Part shown: piece by piece, positions 32,281 to 43,720 of the stretch
How the letters are laid out: every line of letters begins with the position of its first letter
Position numbering within the stretch: the stretch's first letter is position 1
NCBI GenBank assembly: GCA_025024175.1
Contig: QCXZ01000064.1
Coordinates: forward strand, 25,106,286 to 25,170,285
Source of the DNA: Rhyzopertha dominica
Taxonomy: Eukaryota; Arthropoda; Insecta; Coleoptera; Bostrichidae
Length of the DNA stretch: 64,000 bases
Reading direction: 5' to 3'
Notes under the pieces: model-generated
What the model was told of the DNA's origin: nothing
What the model saw: only the letters and a program-made list of their open reading frames with translations
Database searches by the model: none
Made by a program: the position numbers and the translations under genes

Positions 32281-33139
32281 ATTCAGCTATGAAACAGAAA
32301 TTAATAATCAAATTTCCTTTTTAGATTTATTAATTTCACGTGACGAATTTTCTTCTTACCTTTCTTTTGAAATTTTTAGAAAATCTACTTGTACAGACAA
32401 TGTTATTTCTTATTTTTCTTTACACCCTTATGCACACAAAATGGCTGTTTTTCATTCACTTTTTAATCGACTTTTTAAATTACCTCTGTCATTAAATGCT
32501 TTCAAAAAAGAATTGGGTGTAATACTACAAATTGCTTTCAATAACAATTTTCCTAATTATTTAATAGAAAAACTTTATTTTAAGTATTTGACAAAATTTA
32601 AATTTTCTTTGTGTACCACTTATTTGGATGAGAAAGTTAAGGTTTGGTTTCCTCTTAAGTTTGCTGGTCAAGTCTCAGTTAGCCTATCTAAATTATTTTC
32701 TTCTAATGGAATAAATATTGCTTTTTCTACCGTAGGCAGTGTGTTTTCCCGTTTTGTCCGTAATAAAGACCAAATTTCAGTTTTAAATAATTCAGGCGTT
32801 TATAGTTTTTCATGTAATGATTGCAATTCAGTTTATATTGGACAAACCGGAAGATCCTTTTTAACTGGAGGTAAAGAACATTTGAAACAATTTGAAAAGT
32901 ATAAAAATACAGATATTGTTACAACAAATTCTTCGTTAGCTAACCATTTATTAGTAAATAAACACACTGCCACGCTAGACAATCTAAATTCATTACATTT
33001 GTGTACTAAATCATCTAAATTAAATTATTTGGAAATTTTAGAGATTTATAAAATTATTAACGAACAAAATTTTACTATTCTGAATGATTTTTGTAATTTC
33101 AATTGTCCTATTCTAAATTCTTTGTTTGATCTAAATTAA
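32262..33139 (+). pseudogene. PLE-B RT tail plus GIY-YIG endonuclease (mirror arm)
   Basis: The frame is open from the turn (SLHTSIKFSYETEINNQISFLDLLISRDEFSSYL) to the stop after NSLFDLN and mirrors the minus-strand copy. Motifs B and C of the RT are absent because this arm starts downstream of them. The endonuclease is complete in length, but the segment LTRGKEH of the other arm is LTGGKEH here. This AGA-to-GGA change removes the arginine that is catalytic in GIY-YIG enzymes. The first ATG (32441) is internal. Confidence 0.85.
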
Positions 33140-33243
33140 TGTTTCGTTTGAGTTACTGGCATGTGGGTTGCATTTCAGTTTGTAGTCAAGTTTGCTTGTT
33201 TCTGATTTTTGACTTTGTCAAACTGTTAGTTTCCTTTTAACTT

Positions 33244-33286
33244 TTGTACTGACGATGGCTAACATGTAGCCGAAAGCGCTTTACAA
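33244..33286 (+). ncRNA. Hammerhead ribozyme, type I, PLE-B right arm
   Basis: Stem I TTGTA (33244-33248) pairs with TACAA (33282-33286). Core CTGACGA is at 33249-33255, an extra T at 33256, and stem II GGCT (33257-33260) with AGCC (33268-33271). GAAA is at 33272-33275 and stem III AGC/GCT at 33275-33280. Predicted cleavage is after T33281. All strictly conserved core bases (C3, U4, G5, A6, G8, A9, G12, A13, A14) are present. The very short stem III is typical of PLE hammerheads, which often work best as dimers. Confidence 0.75.
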
Positions 33287-33439
33287 TTGAAAAATAAAGT
33301 GGAAGTTCACTTTAAGAATATTTTCTTTTGAAGAATTAATTAATAACTCCACTTAGAGAAGATGGATCAGTTTTCAATTTTTAATGGTTACTACTTCGTA
33401 ACTAACTACATGCCGATATAGTATTGGAAAGACTACGAA

Positions 33440-33795
33440 CTGGAAAAGTGCGAATTTCTGTATTACTTCTTCTATTTTAAAACACTAGTGTCAAATACAT
33501 TAGATCTAAACACTACTTTTTAACACTACTAATTCACTAAATCACTTACACTGCATACACTAGCAATAAAACACCTGCTTCACTAAGCCTTTCGCTCACT
33601 CGATAACCGATATTCAAATTCAGAGCTGCCCGCGCTTCTCTCAAAGTTTCGCGAGCAGGATACTCTGGAGAGTATCGACCTCGGTATTGAAATTCCCTTC
33701 CATCTGTCTGTAGCTAGGATCACTACTTGAGTGTCCTACTACACCGCATCTACACGCCTACGGCTCTTGTCAACAGATGGCGCTCATCCGCAACA
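33440..33795 (-). repeat. 3' LTR of a decayed gypsy element
   Basis: It starts TGTTGCGG on the minus strand, directly after a polypurine tract AAGGAGGGGGTAG (33796-33808). It is homologous along its length to the solo LTR at 7756-8180. The 3' limit (about 33440, ending TTTTCCA) is approximate. The PLE-B insertion lies within about 45 bp of this end. Confidence 0.7.
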
Positions 33796-33808
33796 CTACC
33801 CCCTCCTT

Positions 33809-35335
33809 NGAACTGATGTTACCGATCAATGTCATTCCTCGAGATCTCTGTGGTACTCGCTTAAACATTACAAGTACCACCTTGGTACCNTGGACTGTAC
33901 TTGATTCTGTAGACTACGTCGTTNATCCTTTTTAGTACTCTAGAAGATGCTTTCCAGGAAGGCGACAACTTAGGCGAAAGCCCTTTCTTCCTTTGTGGGT
34001 TATAGAGCTGCACAAAATCTCCTTCATCAAACTACCTGTGATTGGCACTTGTATCGTAGCGAACTCTTGCAGGACCACTCATAATCTTAATGTTCTGCGC
34101 ACCAGTCCGTGGTTTCCAGAAGTGACTGTCTAAAGTTTTAAACATAGTCGGGTATTTCCTTTTCAGGTGCCGTATATGGCCCAATTCAAGATCGCACAGT
34201 ACTGTCAGCTCTCTTGCAAGGACTATCTTCGCTGGTGGATCGCTGCCCTGTACGCCAGGACAAACAGCGGAAGGCGCTTTTCCCAATCGGTCTGATGTCG
34301 GTCCACAACTTTTGACAGGAACTGCTCCATTGTTCTGTTGAATCACTCGGCCATTATGTGTGACTGTGGGTTAAGAGAAGTTGTTCTAGTTTTCGAAATA
34401 CCCAGCAAGCGGCAGAGTTTCGGAAATATCCTGGACTCGAAATTTCTTCCTTAATCCGAGTGTAATTCTAGGGGCACTCTAAATATGCACACGAGGTTAT
34501 CGACAAGAACTCGCGTCACCGTCGAGGCTACCTGATTCGGTATTGCGTGGGTTTCCGGCCACTTGCTGAAATAAACAACAAGGATGTACTTATTGTTGTC
34601 TGTTGTATTGTCGATAGCAATCCTTTCGAAGGGCGCTTCAACGTTATACTGCCTCATCCTTCCTTTTAGTCGTGTTGTTGGACCCTCGGTAGCTGCGCAG
34701 GTTACCACACTTGCGGCATTTTTATTTTCTATATCCTCTCGAAAGTGTACCCAGTAGAATTGTTCGCAAACTTTAAACAAAGTCTTGTTTACTCCCAGGT
34801 AGGCAGCCGATGCTCCCCCATGTATCATTTCTAAGAACAGTACTCCTTGGGTGTTACTAACTGCATGGTGACTTGCTTCCCATTGGCGCTCTCTCACGAT
34901 CTCTTCAACAAGCCGTTCTCCACTTCCAAAGATTCCCACTGGATGCACATCGTTTCAAGGGACGGATTTTCCGGGGACACTTCCTCCCATCCAGGTCGCG
35001 ATCTGCTGCCTTGCTTCCATTTAAGTAGAGAACTAACATCGCTGTCCTTTTGCTGAGCCTTTTTGACGTTCTCAACTCCTCGCAATGTTTGCATTCTCCA
35101 CACGGTCTTTCAGATAAAGCATCAGTGTTGTTGTGATGCCTTCCTGGACGATGCTGTATCTTGAAATCATACTGCAGCAGTCTCTTCATCCATCTAGTGA
35201 CTTGTCTCCTTCTGGTTCAGTTCTGGTCAGTTCCTATGAAGAACTGCCTTCTATATAGGTACTTGTGGAAACGGTCTATGGACTTTACTATCTCCAGCAG
35301 TTCTTTCCTCGTAACGCGTAGTTTATCTTAGGTTT
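33809..35335 (-). pseudogene. Decayed gypsy RNase H and integrase (minus strand)
   Basis: On the minus strand, in several frames. RNase H end: LRVTRKELLEIVKSIDRFHKYLYRRQF, IGTDQN, RWMKRLLQYDFKIQHRPGRHHNNTDALSERPC. Zinc-finger region: GASAAYLGVNKTLFKVCEQFYW. Integrase core: VEAPFERIAIDNTT..NKYILVVYFSKWPETHAIPNQ (first D), VPLELHSD (second D). Then LPLFVLAYRAAIHQ, and the GPY/F-like C-terminus VQLYNPQRKKGLSPKLSPSWK...DVVYRIKYS. The PPT and 3' LTR follow at once. It has many frameshifts and stops, with N at 33890 and 33924. The RT, protease, gag and 5' LTR are missing. It is of the same family as the 7.2-8.6 kb relic, judged by the shared LTR. Confidence 0.85.
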
Positions 35336-37079
35336 ACTTAAGACTGAAACAGAGAATATATGGAAACTTATGTAAGTCGCAACCTTTTACGTATAATGAC
35401 ATATCGTCTCTGTTCCTGTTGTGGTTTTCTTTAAGGCAGTTGTCGAATAAATTTTCATTATAGGAACCATCTTGAAAGCAAGGTGAAGTCTGCTAGCAAA
35501 TGCAGAGAATCCGAGTGTATCGTGATCTGACTAAATCTTTTCCTGGCTGAAAAGCTTAACATTATCTAACTTAATGAAATTGCTGCGGTAAATTCCTGAT
35601 TTGACTAACGGAAAATAACATGACGAAAGTACTTCGTTGTAACTGGATCCAAACGTTTTGTAAATGTCCTTAGTTTTAAGATGCTGATCCGAAACTGCTG
35701 AATAAATGTTGCAGAGAATAAAATTTATAACTGTACAATTTCTGCTGACATGTACGGAGTTCTACTTCATCTATCGCAAATCACAACGTTCAGAGGAGTT
35801 GAGGTTTCAGAATGAAAACAGTAGGTATCCAATTAGCATTGCACGCCATCACTTTTCTATTCTCAGATCAAATCTGGCGTGAAGATGGCCATAAACCGCG
35901 CTTTGTAATTCAAATATTATGCACAGGCTCTCGATATTAATCGCATCATTGTTCGATACAATTGCGATAACTGACCACATTTTTAGTCACGCCAATTTGT
36001 GAGCTTAACGACTGTAACTCGTGCATGTTCTCCGCTGCCGACGCTATCACCATCACACGATATGCGCGCTGCATTGCTGCTCCGCAAATGCGTGTATGAA
36101 CGTGTGCAACACAAGCGCATTCTTTCAAATTTAGATATTTATAAGCGCCTGCACAGAAAGTTGATGAAAGTACATAATGGTAAGAAAATTGTATAAATTG
36201 AGCAGTGGTAAGTAAACCTATTGGTTAATATTGCAATGAGTTGCCTTCCATAGTATGTATATAATTTGAGTGTGATTAATTGTATGCATATCGGTTATTA
36301 GATGATAAGTGAAAAGTCTTTTGGATATCAGATTCTGTCTTCCTTAATCAAATATATCTCCTTTCTAAAGTATTAACCGTTACATGCAAAATCCAGACAG
36401 CTTTTGATATATGCAAGAAACTCGTACATATAGTAACTCTTGCAATCCTATATTAGCCAGCTACCCAATATGCTTTCTTTTATTAGAACCCTTATTCATA
36501 ACTAAATAGGCTATAAATAAGCTATTATGATCCATTCTTTCTAGATCATAGTGCGTGAATGGCTAAAATGTTAGGTATGCTCGCATGATAAATTAATGGC
36601 ATGGCGCTATTACTAATTTATCATATTATATTTCAAATGCGGCGATGAGATCGTTTGTATAATAGCTTCATTACCTTTAATTTGTTGCAATAAACCACTT
36701 ACAAGAACTATTTCATTACGAATAATTGTCAAAACAAATACATTACATTTCTCATAAAACGCAATATTTTTTATAGAAAAGAAGTAACATCTACATTGAT
36801 ATTATTGATCACGTTCAGCAAAGAAGAGAGTCATAACATTAACATTATCTTGAATTATTCAGGGTATATCAGTTGATTGACACTAAATTTCAAAGTATAC
36901 CTAATGGTATATGGTATAATATTGATTTACGGATCACAAATAGCCACATAGAAATTCGCGTATTTGAAGGATGGTATTTGCCCACCATAAGATTATCAGC
37001 ATTAGATATTGTTGTTAAGCAAATGTAAACTTAACTCTTTGAATACGAGAAGAGAATATTTCTAAAAAAGTCGGTTTCG
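35336..37079. other. Intergenic; GC-richer block at about 35830-36130
   Basis: No gene or transposon was recognised. The block at 35.83-36.13 kb is open in two short frames on opposite strands with no family similarity. It may be a conserved regulatory block. Confidence 0.3.
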
Positions 37080-37270
37080 CTATTTTTTGTTTCTAATAAT
37101 AATTTTAATTTGGGATGACCAGATCTTGGAAAATGCTTCACACTATTCGTTTCGTGAAATCTTGCAACAAGTCTGCTAACAGTAGATGTTAGCAATATCT
37201 GTTGATGTTCCATGTTAAATGCCCATAACCTACCATAATAAAAGTTTGAATTCTTTCAGTCTCCGTTAGA
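37080..37270 (-). pseudogene. Mariner-like transposase HTH fragment (copy D)
   Basis: The minus-strand frame gives ILLTSTVSRLVARFHETNSVKHFPRSGHPKLK. STVSR...F.ETGSV...PRSGRPK is the second helix-turn-helix and hinge of the same transposase family as at 11.9, 14.7 and 18.6 kb. Nothing of the catalytic domain follows. Confidence 0.65.
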
Positions 37271-40200
37271 CACATCATTTTAATTAAATATGCAGATCGC
37301 AGATTTAAATTGTTCGAAAATTGTCACTGTCAATGTCTTTGTATTTTTACAGAGTCGCCTTTTGATTGCAATGCTGTATTTTACTGAGTAGAGCAGTTTT
37401 AGATATTAAGCATTGTTTCAAACTGGACTAAGCATTTAATGAACATAAAGCAATTCCAAACAATTTCGTAAACAGACTGCTCTGCTTGAATTATCTTAAA
37501 ATAAAAATCTTTTTAATCTTAAGTTATTTGTTTCAGCGTTTTTTCGAATTTTTGCATATGACCCTTATTTTAGAATTTATGCGTTACCTTATCGACACTG
37601 GGTATTTCTAAATGATACTGCCGTTGACGGTGATTTGTAAAAAATGGTCTGCAATATACTTAATTAGCTTAATTGTCAAAATGTTTTTGAGGTCACGTGA
37701 AACGTCAAATATCAATATATTGCAGCGTTAAAGCTAATTAACTTCAACTAGTAAAATATAGTACTTAAGTACAAAAATTGCCTGATATAACAGAAAATGA
37801 ACAACAAGAAGGTGTTTTTTATCTGAGACTTTTACCAAAATCGTTATGTATTGCAGTTTACTATATGACAATGACTTTACATATTCTCTCTTTAAATAAG
37901 ACATCATTAATTTTAAAAATAACGTATATATTTACTTAAAATATTGTTTCAAGATAATGCTGAAGACGTCAGAAGGTTATCAACGGCATTCTAGTATGAT
38001 GAACATTTATATGACTTTAATAATAAATGTAGCTAGCATAAGGGAGAATTGAATGCTATAGTTTAGACAAACTTCTTAGTACACGCAAAGTATGTAATTT
38101 CCGACTGTGTTATCTAGTAATGACTAATGCCTTTTCTTTTGCTGTAATTGAAAAATGTAGACTTTACTTTAAAGAGGGTTGAAGCGCATACCAGATGCAT
38201 TAAAGTAATCAATTATAAGACCAGAATCATAATTGCCTTTACACTATTAAACGTAGTAACGCCATCATAGTCATATGAGTTACTAATTTTAATACAATAC
38301 GTTTTCTAGTAAACGAAAGTAGACATCAAGATTTAAACAAAACACCTGGTATCCTTTCACATGCGTTATTTAAACTCATTATAGGTGTTTGCTAGAAACA
38401 GATTGAAGGTGTATGTCATCGTATTTCCGAAACTATAACTAATCACTATTCACGGATTTTTCTCATTTCTCCGGAAGTTGTGCTAGATTATACACCGAAA
38501 GAGCGCATCTTAATTATGGTTTTACTGCTAATTTTAAAAAATTTAGTAACAATATGTTCAGGTAACAACTTGATAAAAAAAGGCATAAATGCAAAAAGAC
38601 AAAGGTCCGTCGCAGTCTAGACTGTGACCGCCGTGCGGTTGTCAAAAGAGTTTGACGGCGCCAAAGGATACGTTATTATTATGAAATTATTCAAAGCTGG
38701 ATTGTTATTTCCATACGCGCTCCTCCGCTTCGGCTCATGTTTATTAAAACCTATACTTTTTGTCTTCTATTCCGTTCATTTGCATCCATTTACATATTTT
38801 CGACATTACATTTTTCCGTATAATGTTCCACTTCTGTGTTATTAGAGGCGCTTCTGGACTTAAGTATTTCGGTAGTTGGGTCGTAAATATACATTGGTGC
38901 TACGGGTTTTCCCATAGGGATCAGTTAAAGTATGATGCGCTCAGAGCTCTCATTAGTGACTACGTCGATGATGATCTATTGGACAACAGCAGCTGAAATG
39001 AATAAAAATTATGCAATATTTAGGTTTGGAGCGAGTCTTTTCTCTATCCATCGCTGCTTCTAGTAAGTGTCGACGTTAAAGTGACCCTTGCACACATGTG
39101 TTGTTGTATTTAACATGTTTAAGAATTGAAAGATTTAAAATGCAGTGTTTAAGGAAAGGAAGAAAAGTAACTTTTTTAATACAGATTCAATAATGTATAC
39201 ACCAGGCGTGTACCATCTATATATACAAGCATTTTTAATATTTTATCCATTAAATTGAATCACGTATATAATTGTTTATTACATGATCTATAGCACATAA
39301 TTTTTACATTGTTTCTTACGTGCATCGAGGAAAAAACAGCTGATACTCAACATAAAGAACAACGAATAAAGTCCAAAAAGTCCATAGCAGCATAATGGAA
39401 GCAGTTCGTTCCAAAATTAGAAGAAAAAAGACAGGGAAATCAAAACCTATCTATAAAATACCGAGAAAAGTAAGAACAAACAGAAAATGACCAGGCATTA
39501 AAGGAAAATATACTAAACATAGACCTAGGAACAGAATTGGAAACGTTACTATCGTATACATACATAAAAATGATTCATCTTATAGTTAACCTGACCTTTA
39601 GGATAGTTTCAATGAGTGAAAATAGATGCTGGGAAACAAGTTAGTTACATAAAAAAGGTTTTAACAGAATCCCTCCATTGCAGATTTATTTTGGCAGTAA
39701 ATGGAACAGTTGGATTCATATAAATCAAGTATTGACCGCTCTCTCCATAACAACCACGCAACTTCACTTGTCAGCCTTTGTGGCAATGAAACTATGATCT
39801 TTAAGCTTTTGAGCTAAATGCTTTACAGTCTGACTAAGTTGACCTCAGAAGTATATAACATATGCTGTGTAATGATTTCAAGAATTACACCAAGTTTAAA
39901 GGCTGCATCTATGTGAAGTTTAGGTGGAACATTGAAATTCAGACCTTTAAAAAGCAGATTGAGCTCATCGTCCAGAAAGAGGTCGACTCTACACAAATGA
40001 ATTTGTGATTAGAAAAAAATATTGATCAATACCTGAGGTGAAACATAGAAATATTTTGAGGGGCACGTGACAGACAAGTGCATATAAGAAGATATGAGAA
40101 ACCTGAGGCTTTGATAATAGTAGAAAGCAAATTACGTGTAATACATTGCTGAAAAAGCCATGCCATTAACTGTAGATGTTTTCTATCTTCAGGAAGTCCT

Positions 40201-42243
40201 TTCTTATGAGAGCGCAATTCAACCTGACTAGGATGGAATCCCTAGTTTTGTCACTTTATTCTAACTTAAATGTCAAAGGCATCTATTCAAAGGCATCCCC
40301 TGAACAGCGTCAGAGTTTAGACGTGAGCTCAGGTTTTGAGTTACCCTATCACATTTAGGTAAAATTAAATATATTTTGCACAGGTCACGAACGATTTATT
40401 TTTTAAAAGGGAAACAAATCCCCTCAATTAGGTTGTTATAACAGCAAACAAACAGTTTGCCATATCAAGGCCGAATACCCTATCCGCACAAATGGAATTT
40501 GAACAGCAAGCCGGTTAATATATCCATAATTAAAACTGGATTAGAACACATCACATGTGTCACACTAATCAGGGATTAGCACTCGTCACTTGGGATTAGT
40601 ATTCGTTGTCTTAAATTGTTGTTGTCTTAAATAAAATGGTTTAATAAAATGGTAAATAAATGGTAAAATAAAAACGAATTTACGTCAAATCTATAGTAAT
40701 AGGTTGAGATACATAAACATAGTTGTCTAGATAATAGAATTTTTTTATATAAGCAGAAAATATTTTAGTTTCGGAATTCTTTTTTTGGATAATTCAAAAT
40801 TCAATTTCTGATTTATATTCTACAAATTGTATCACTGCAAATGAATTTTAAAACTGCTTTGAACTGCAAGAGAACAGGTAAACTACAAATTGCTGTTGTA
40901 GTTTATGTCACTACAATTGTAATAAAATAGCGATGGACGAAATCATGAAATCCTACTGGTACAATAATTACATCGGTTTCGAGTCTCATGCAATTCCAGC
41001 AACAGGTGACGTTCTTTTATTCCTGAAATTTAATTCCCATTCAGGAAAGAGCAAATTCACATATTTAAAGCTAGACCACAGCCACATGAAAATAGAGGGT
41101 TACGTGGCTCTGTATGTAACCGAAATTATTCGTCAGTGGTATAACTGAAAGGTGAACGGGTCAATTTGGAGGGACCCGATAATTGCGAATAAATTTTTCA
41201 TTGTTGTGAGGCGCTTCAGATTAAACCGTTCAATCACGCGATTGTGTTAAACATTTATTGCTTCCGAGACCTTNTATTTTATTCAATTCTTGTCGGTCTG
41301 ANTTCTTATTCTAAATTATCCAGGGATTCTCAAGTCTAATATATGCAAATGTGCCTAATTGGGACTGCTGTATCTCAAGTAATGAGGCTGTAAGTGCACT
41401 TACTTATTATTTATGCTCCGTATACGAATGCAGTTGTCAGGCTGACAGGGGAATTACACCTAGGCATTCACATAGGCAATAAAATTTTTATCGCTGTGAA
41501 TTACCATTGCAAATCATAATATCGACCTTTTCTAAGTTTCATGCAATCATTGGTTACGATCAAATTGATGGATATAAATTTTGTTTAACTTAGTATTCAA
41601 TTAGAGGCACATGATTATAATTATTTAAATTGATATGTATATAATCATAAGTGTAATTTGAATGTAAACCCATAAATTTTGCAATTACGCATCTGCTATG
41701 TTTAGTTCTTCCTCGCGCATAATTATTATTGCAACTGTTGTATAGTTTACGCGATTGCTATTGCGAGCTTATTGTTAATGTCATGTATTGAAATATACAT
41801 AAATACTATCCAGTTCACGGTCGAAGCGTTTGATGCTTGATGCGCGTTGTGACGTTCAATTCACGTTATTTACTCTTGAATTGTACACGTGATGGCAGTC
41901 AATAAAATTAAACATAACAAAAAAAACAAATACTGAATTGACCCCAATGAAAGAAAAGACGGTAAGATTATGTTATATCGTGCACTGCTTGAACAAACGC
42001 AACAATTAAACGATGTGCAGAGAAAAGGAAAGGGATACAAATAATAGATAACACAAGGGCTAGCAATGCCACTCTCGTAAATGAAGCACATAAAGCAGAA
42101 ATAAGATTTAATTTTCAAGGAAGCGATACATGAATATTAATAATAAACTAAATTAAATTGTATATTTCGTGGATACTTGAGGCAAATTTATGAAGAATAA
42201 TGTATGACAGTGGGTTTCACATTTTCTAAGTACATACATCAGT
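37271..42243. other. Long AT-rich stretch without recognised gene
   Basis: Several 60-80-codon open frames occur (38624-38845, 38760-38996, 40176-40358, 40933-41148) without family similarity. The one ending at 38996 is preceded by a plausible splice acceptor (TTATTAG at about 38841-38847) and ends in an acidic tail (SDYVDDDLLDNSS). It could be a host exon, but I have no other evidence. Short AATAAAATGGT-type tandem repeats lie at about 40630-40670. Confidence 0.3.
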
Positions 42244-42249
42244 TAATGA

Positions 42250-42345
42250 TACGCTCCCGCCGAGTTTCCGATGCGGTCTTCATAGCACAGCGGCAGAGCA
42301 ACAGAGCCTAAATCTGGAGGCCCGCATTCGATTCTTGGTAAAAAT
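42250..42345 (+). repeat. tRNA-like / SINE-head remnant
   Basis: The A box TAGCACAGCGG is a perfect TRGYNNANNGG, and an imperfect B box GCATTCGATTC follows about 40 nt later. Between them, CAGA/TCTG encloses a 7-nt loop GCCTAAA, like an anticodon arm with CTA in the anticodon position. The acceptor and T stems are broken. It looks like a tRNA pseudogene or the head of a SINE unlike the other SINE in this window. Confidence 0.5.
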
Positions 42346-42539
42346 AATACATTTTTCCTCTTAAAGTTGTCTCAAGTACCCATGAAATATACAATTTCAT
42401 TTGTAAAAAAAACAGGCGACGAGGTCTGCATATTCTAATTAATAAACATTCTAATAAAAAATAACGATTGCTGCAACAAAATAATTAAAGGCAAAGGCAA
42501 TAGTAAAGAAGTGTGCAATACCTTAAATCAGATGACCGA

Positions 42540-43720
42540 AAAGGAGCAAAACAGATGAGATATTAAAACAATAATTGATGAGGATGGTACCTACATAACA
42601 GATTTACGAGAAATGCGAAACAAATTTAATGACCATTATATAAAACCAAATAAACCTCGTAGTCGTGGCATCCCCAGTGCACAAACACAAACCATGTTTT
42701 TAAAACCCGCAGAGTTTAAACCTCCTGATTTATGAAATCTCACCGCCACTAGCAATGCTTGTAAACTAAATTACTCAAAAAGAGTCGTGCCCTACACTGT
42801 TTAAAACCTCGATTATTTTTAAACTTGGTGATAGGGAAACTACGGCAGTAGTAATGGAAAATGTAATTCAAACCAAAGCATTAGAAGATAAGAAAGGCGT
42901 TGTATGCTAAAGTCAATAGGGATTTCAAAAAATAAATCCACTGAGGATGCTATGGTGCCAAGGGAATAAGATGCCCTTTCCTGACTTGACCAAAGTATTT
43001 GATACCATTAATAAGGCTTTTTACTAGAAGCATAACTAGCGACCAAACAATCCTAGCTTCTTAGATCTCCTGATCAACTTACATCACTACTCTTATGACA
43101 CGAGCAAACGGTAAAACACTCAGTCCTAGCTAATATTATAGAACTAAAAAGCTTAGACTAGGTCCATTCCGAGTCTGTACACTCAATCTTTCTTAAACCG
43201 ATGTGACGCCTTACGATAAAGAAATATTGACTAGAAGGATTAGAAAGAATGGAATGAGGAAGAAAATCTACAAAAGAAGACTAAAGAAAAGAACTAAAAA
43301 AGTACTTGAGAGTGCGGATTGGAAAGAAGCTAAGCGAGGAGAGAGCTCACACTTACGGTGTACCGCAAGGCATCGCACCGGTGCTTATACTGTTTGTATT
43401 ATATATAAATGACCTGTCTTAAATAAAGTCATAGGCGAGAGTTTTCTCGTTTGCAGATGACACTACTACAGTGTGACAAGGAAAAATTGGGATGAACTAA
43501 TCGTAAAAGCAGAACAAACTTCGCTTAAGTAGATATAAAGAATGGTTTGACGAAAGGCTACTTGTTATTAGATACACAGCCGCATGACAATGAAGTGACA
43601 ATTCAATATGGCAAATAATGGCAGAGTGAACAATATGAAATACTTGGGGATTACAATCAATCAGTTTCTTAGGTGGTATACTAACATTCAAAAACTAATT
43701 TTAAAGTAGAAAGTGATGGC
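42540..43720 (+). pseudogene. Decayed non-LTR retrotransposon reverse transcriptase
   Basis: In broken frames on the plus strand: CPTLFKTSIIFKLGDRE (the K.A.VIP.FKKGDR region), LPFPDLTKVFDTINKAFY (motif A, where D..KAFDT is usual), YGVPQGIAPVLILFVLYINDLS (43353-43410, motif B and following) and FSFADDTTTV (43446-43470, motif C, FADD). The thumb reads KEWFDERLL and KYLGITINQFLRW. This motif order and YINDL/FADDT are typical of jockey/CR1-type LINEs. Endonuclease, ORF1 and tail are not recognised. Stops and frameshifts make it inactive. Confidence 0.75.

Larger units (their letters stand above)
28157..33397. mobile_element. PLE-B palindromic insertion with nested PLE-A insertion and 12-bp TSD
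   Basis: The 12-bp sequence GGTTACTACTTC flanks the insertion at 28157-28168 and 33386-33397. Removing the nested PLE-A and one copy of its duplication leaves a hairpin. The left arm is 28169-28280 plus 31050-32013 (1076 bp), the loop is 32014-32260 (247 bp), and the right arm is 32261-33336 (1076 bp). The right arm is followed by 49 bp with no partner on the left (33337-33385) before the duplication. Deduced proteins of the two arms differ at about three residues in 232, so the event is recent. The insertion lies at or just beside the end of the gypsy LTR at 33.4 kb. Confidence 0.85.

Noticed and set aside
37690..37712. GAAACGTC word resembling the end of a hammerhead core
   Set aside because: No CUGANGA core or stem I partner can be placed upstream; only a CACGTG palindrome precedes it.
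38760..38996. Host coding exon ending SDYVDDDLLDNSS
   Set aside because: Only a weak splice acceptor and an acidic tail; no partner exon or known domain. Noted in the regional entry only.
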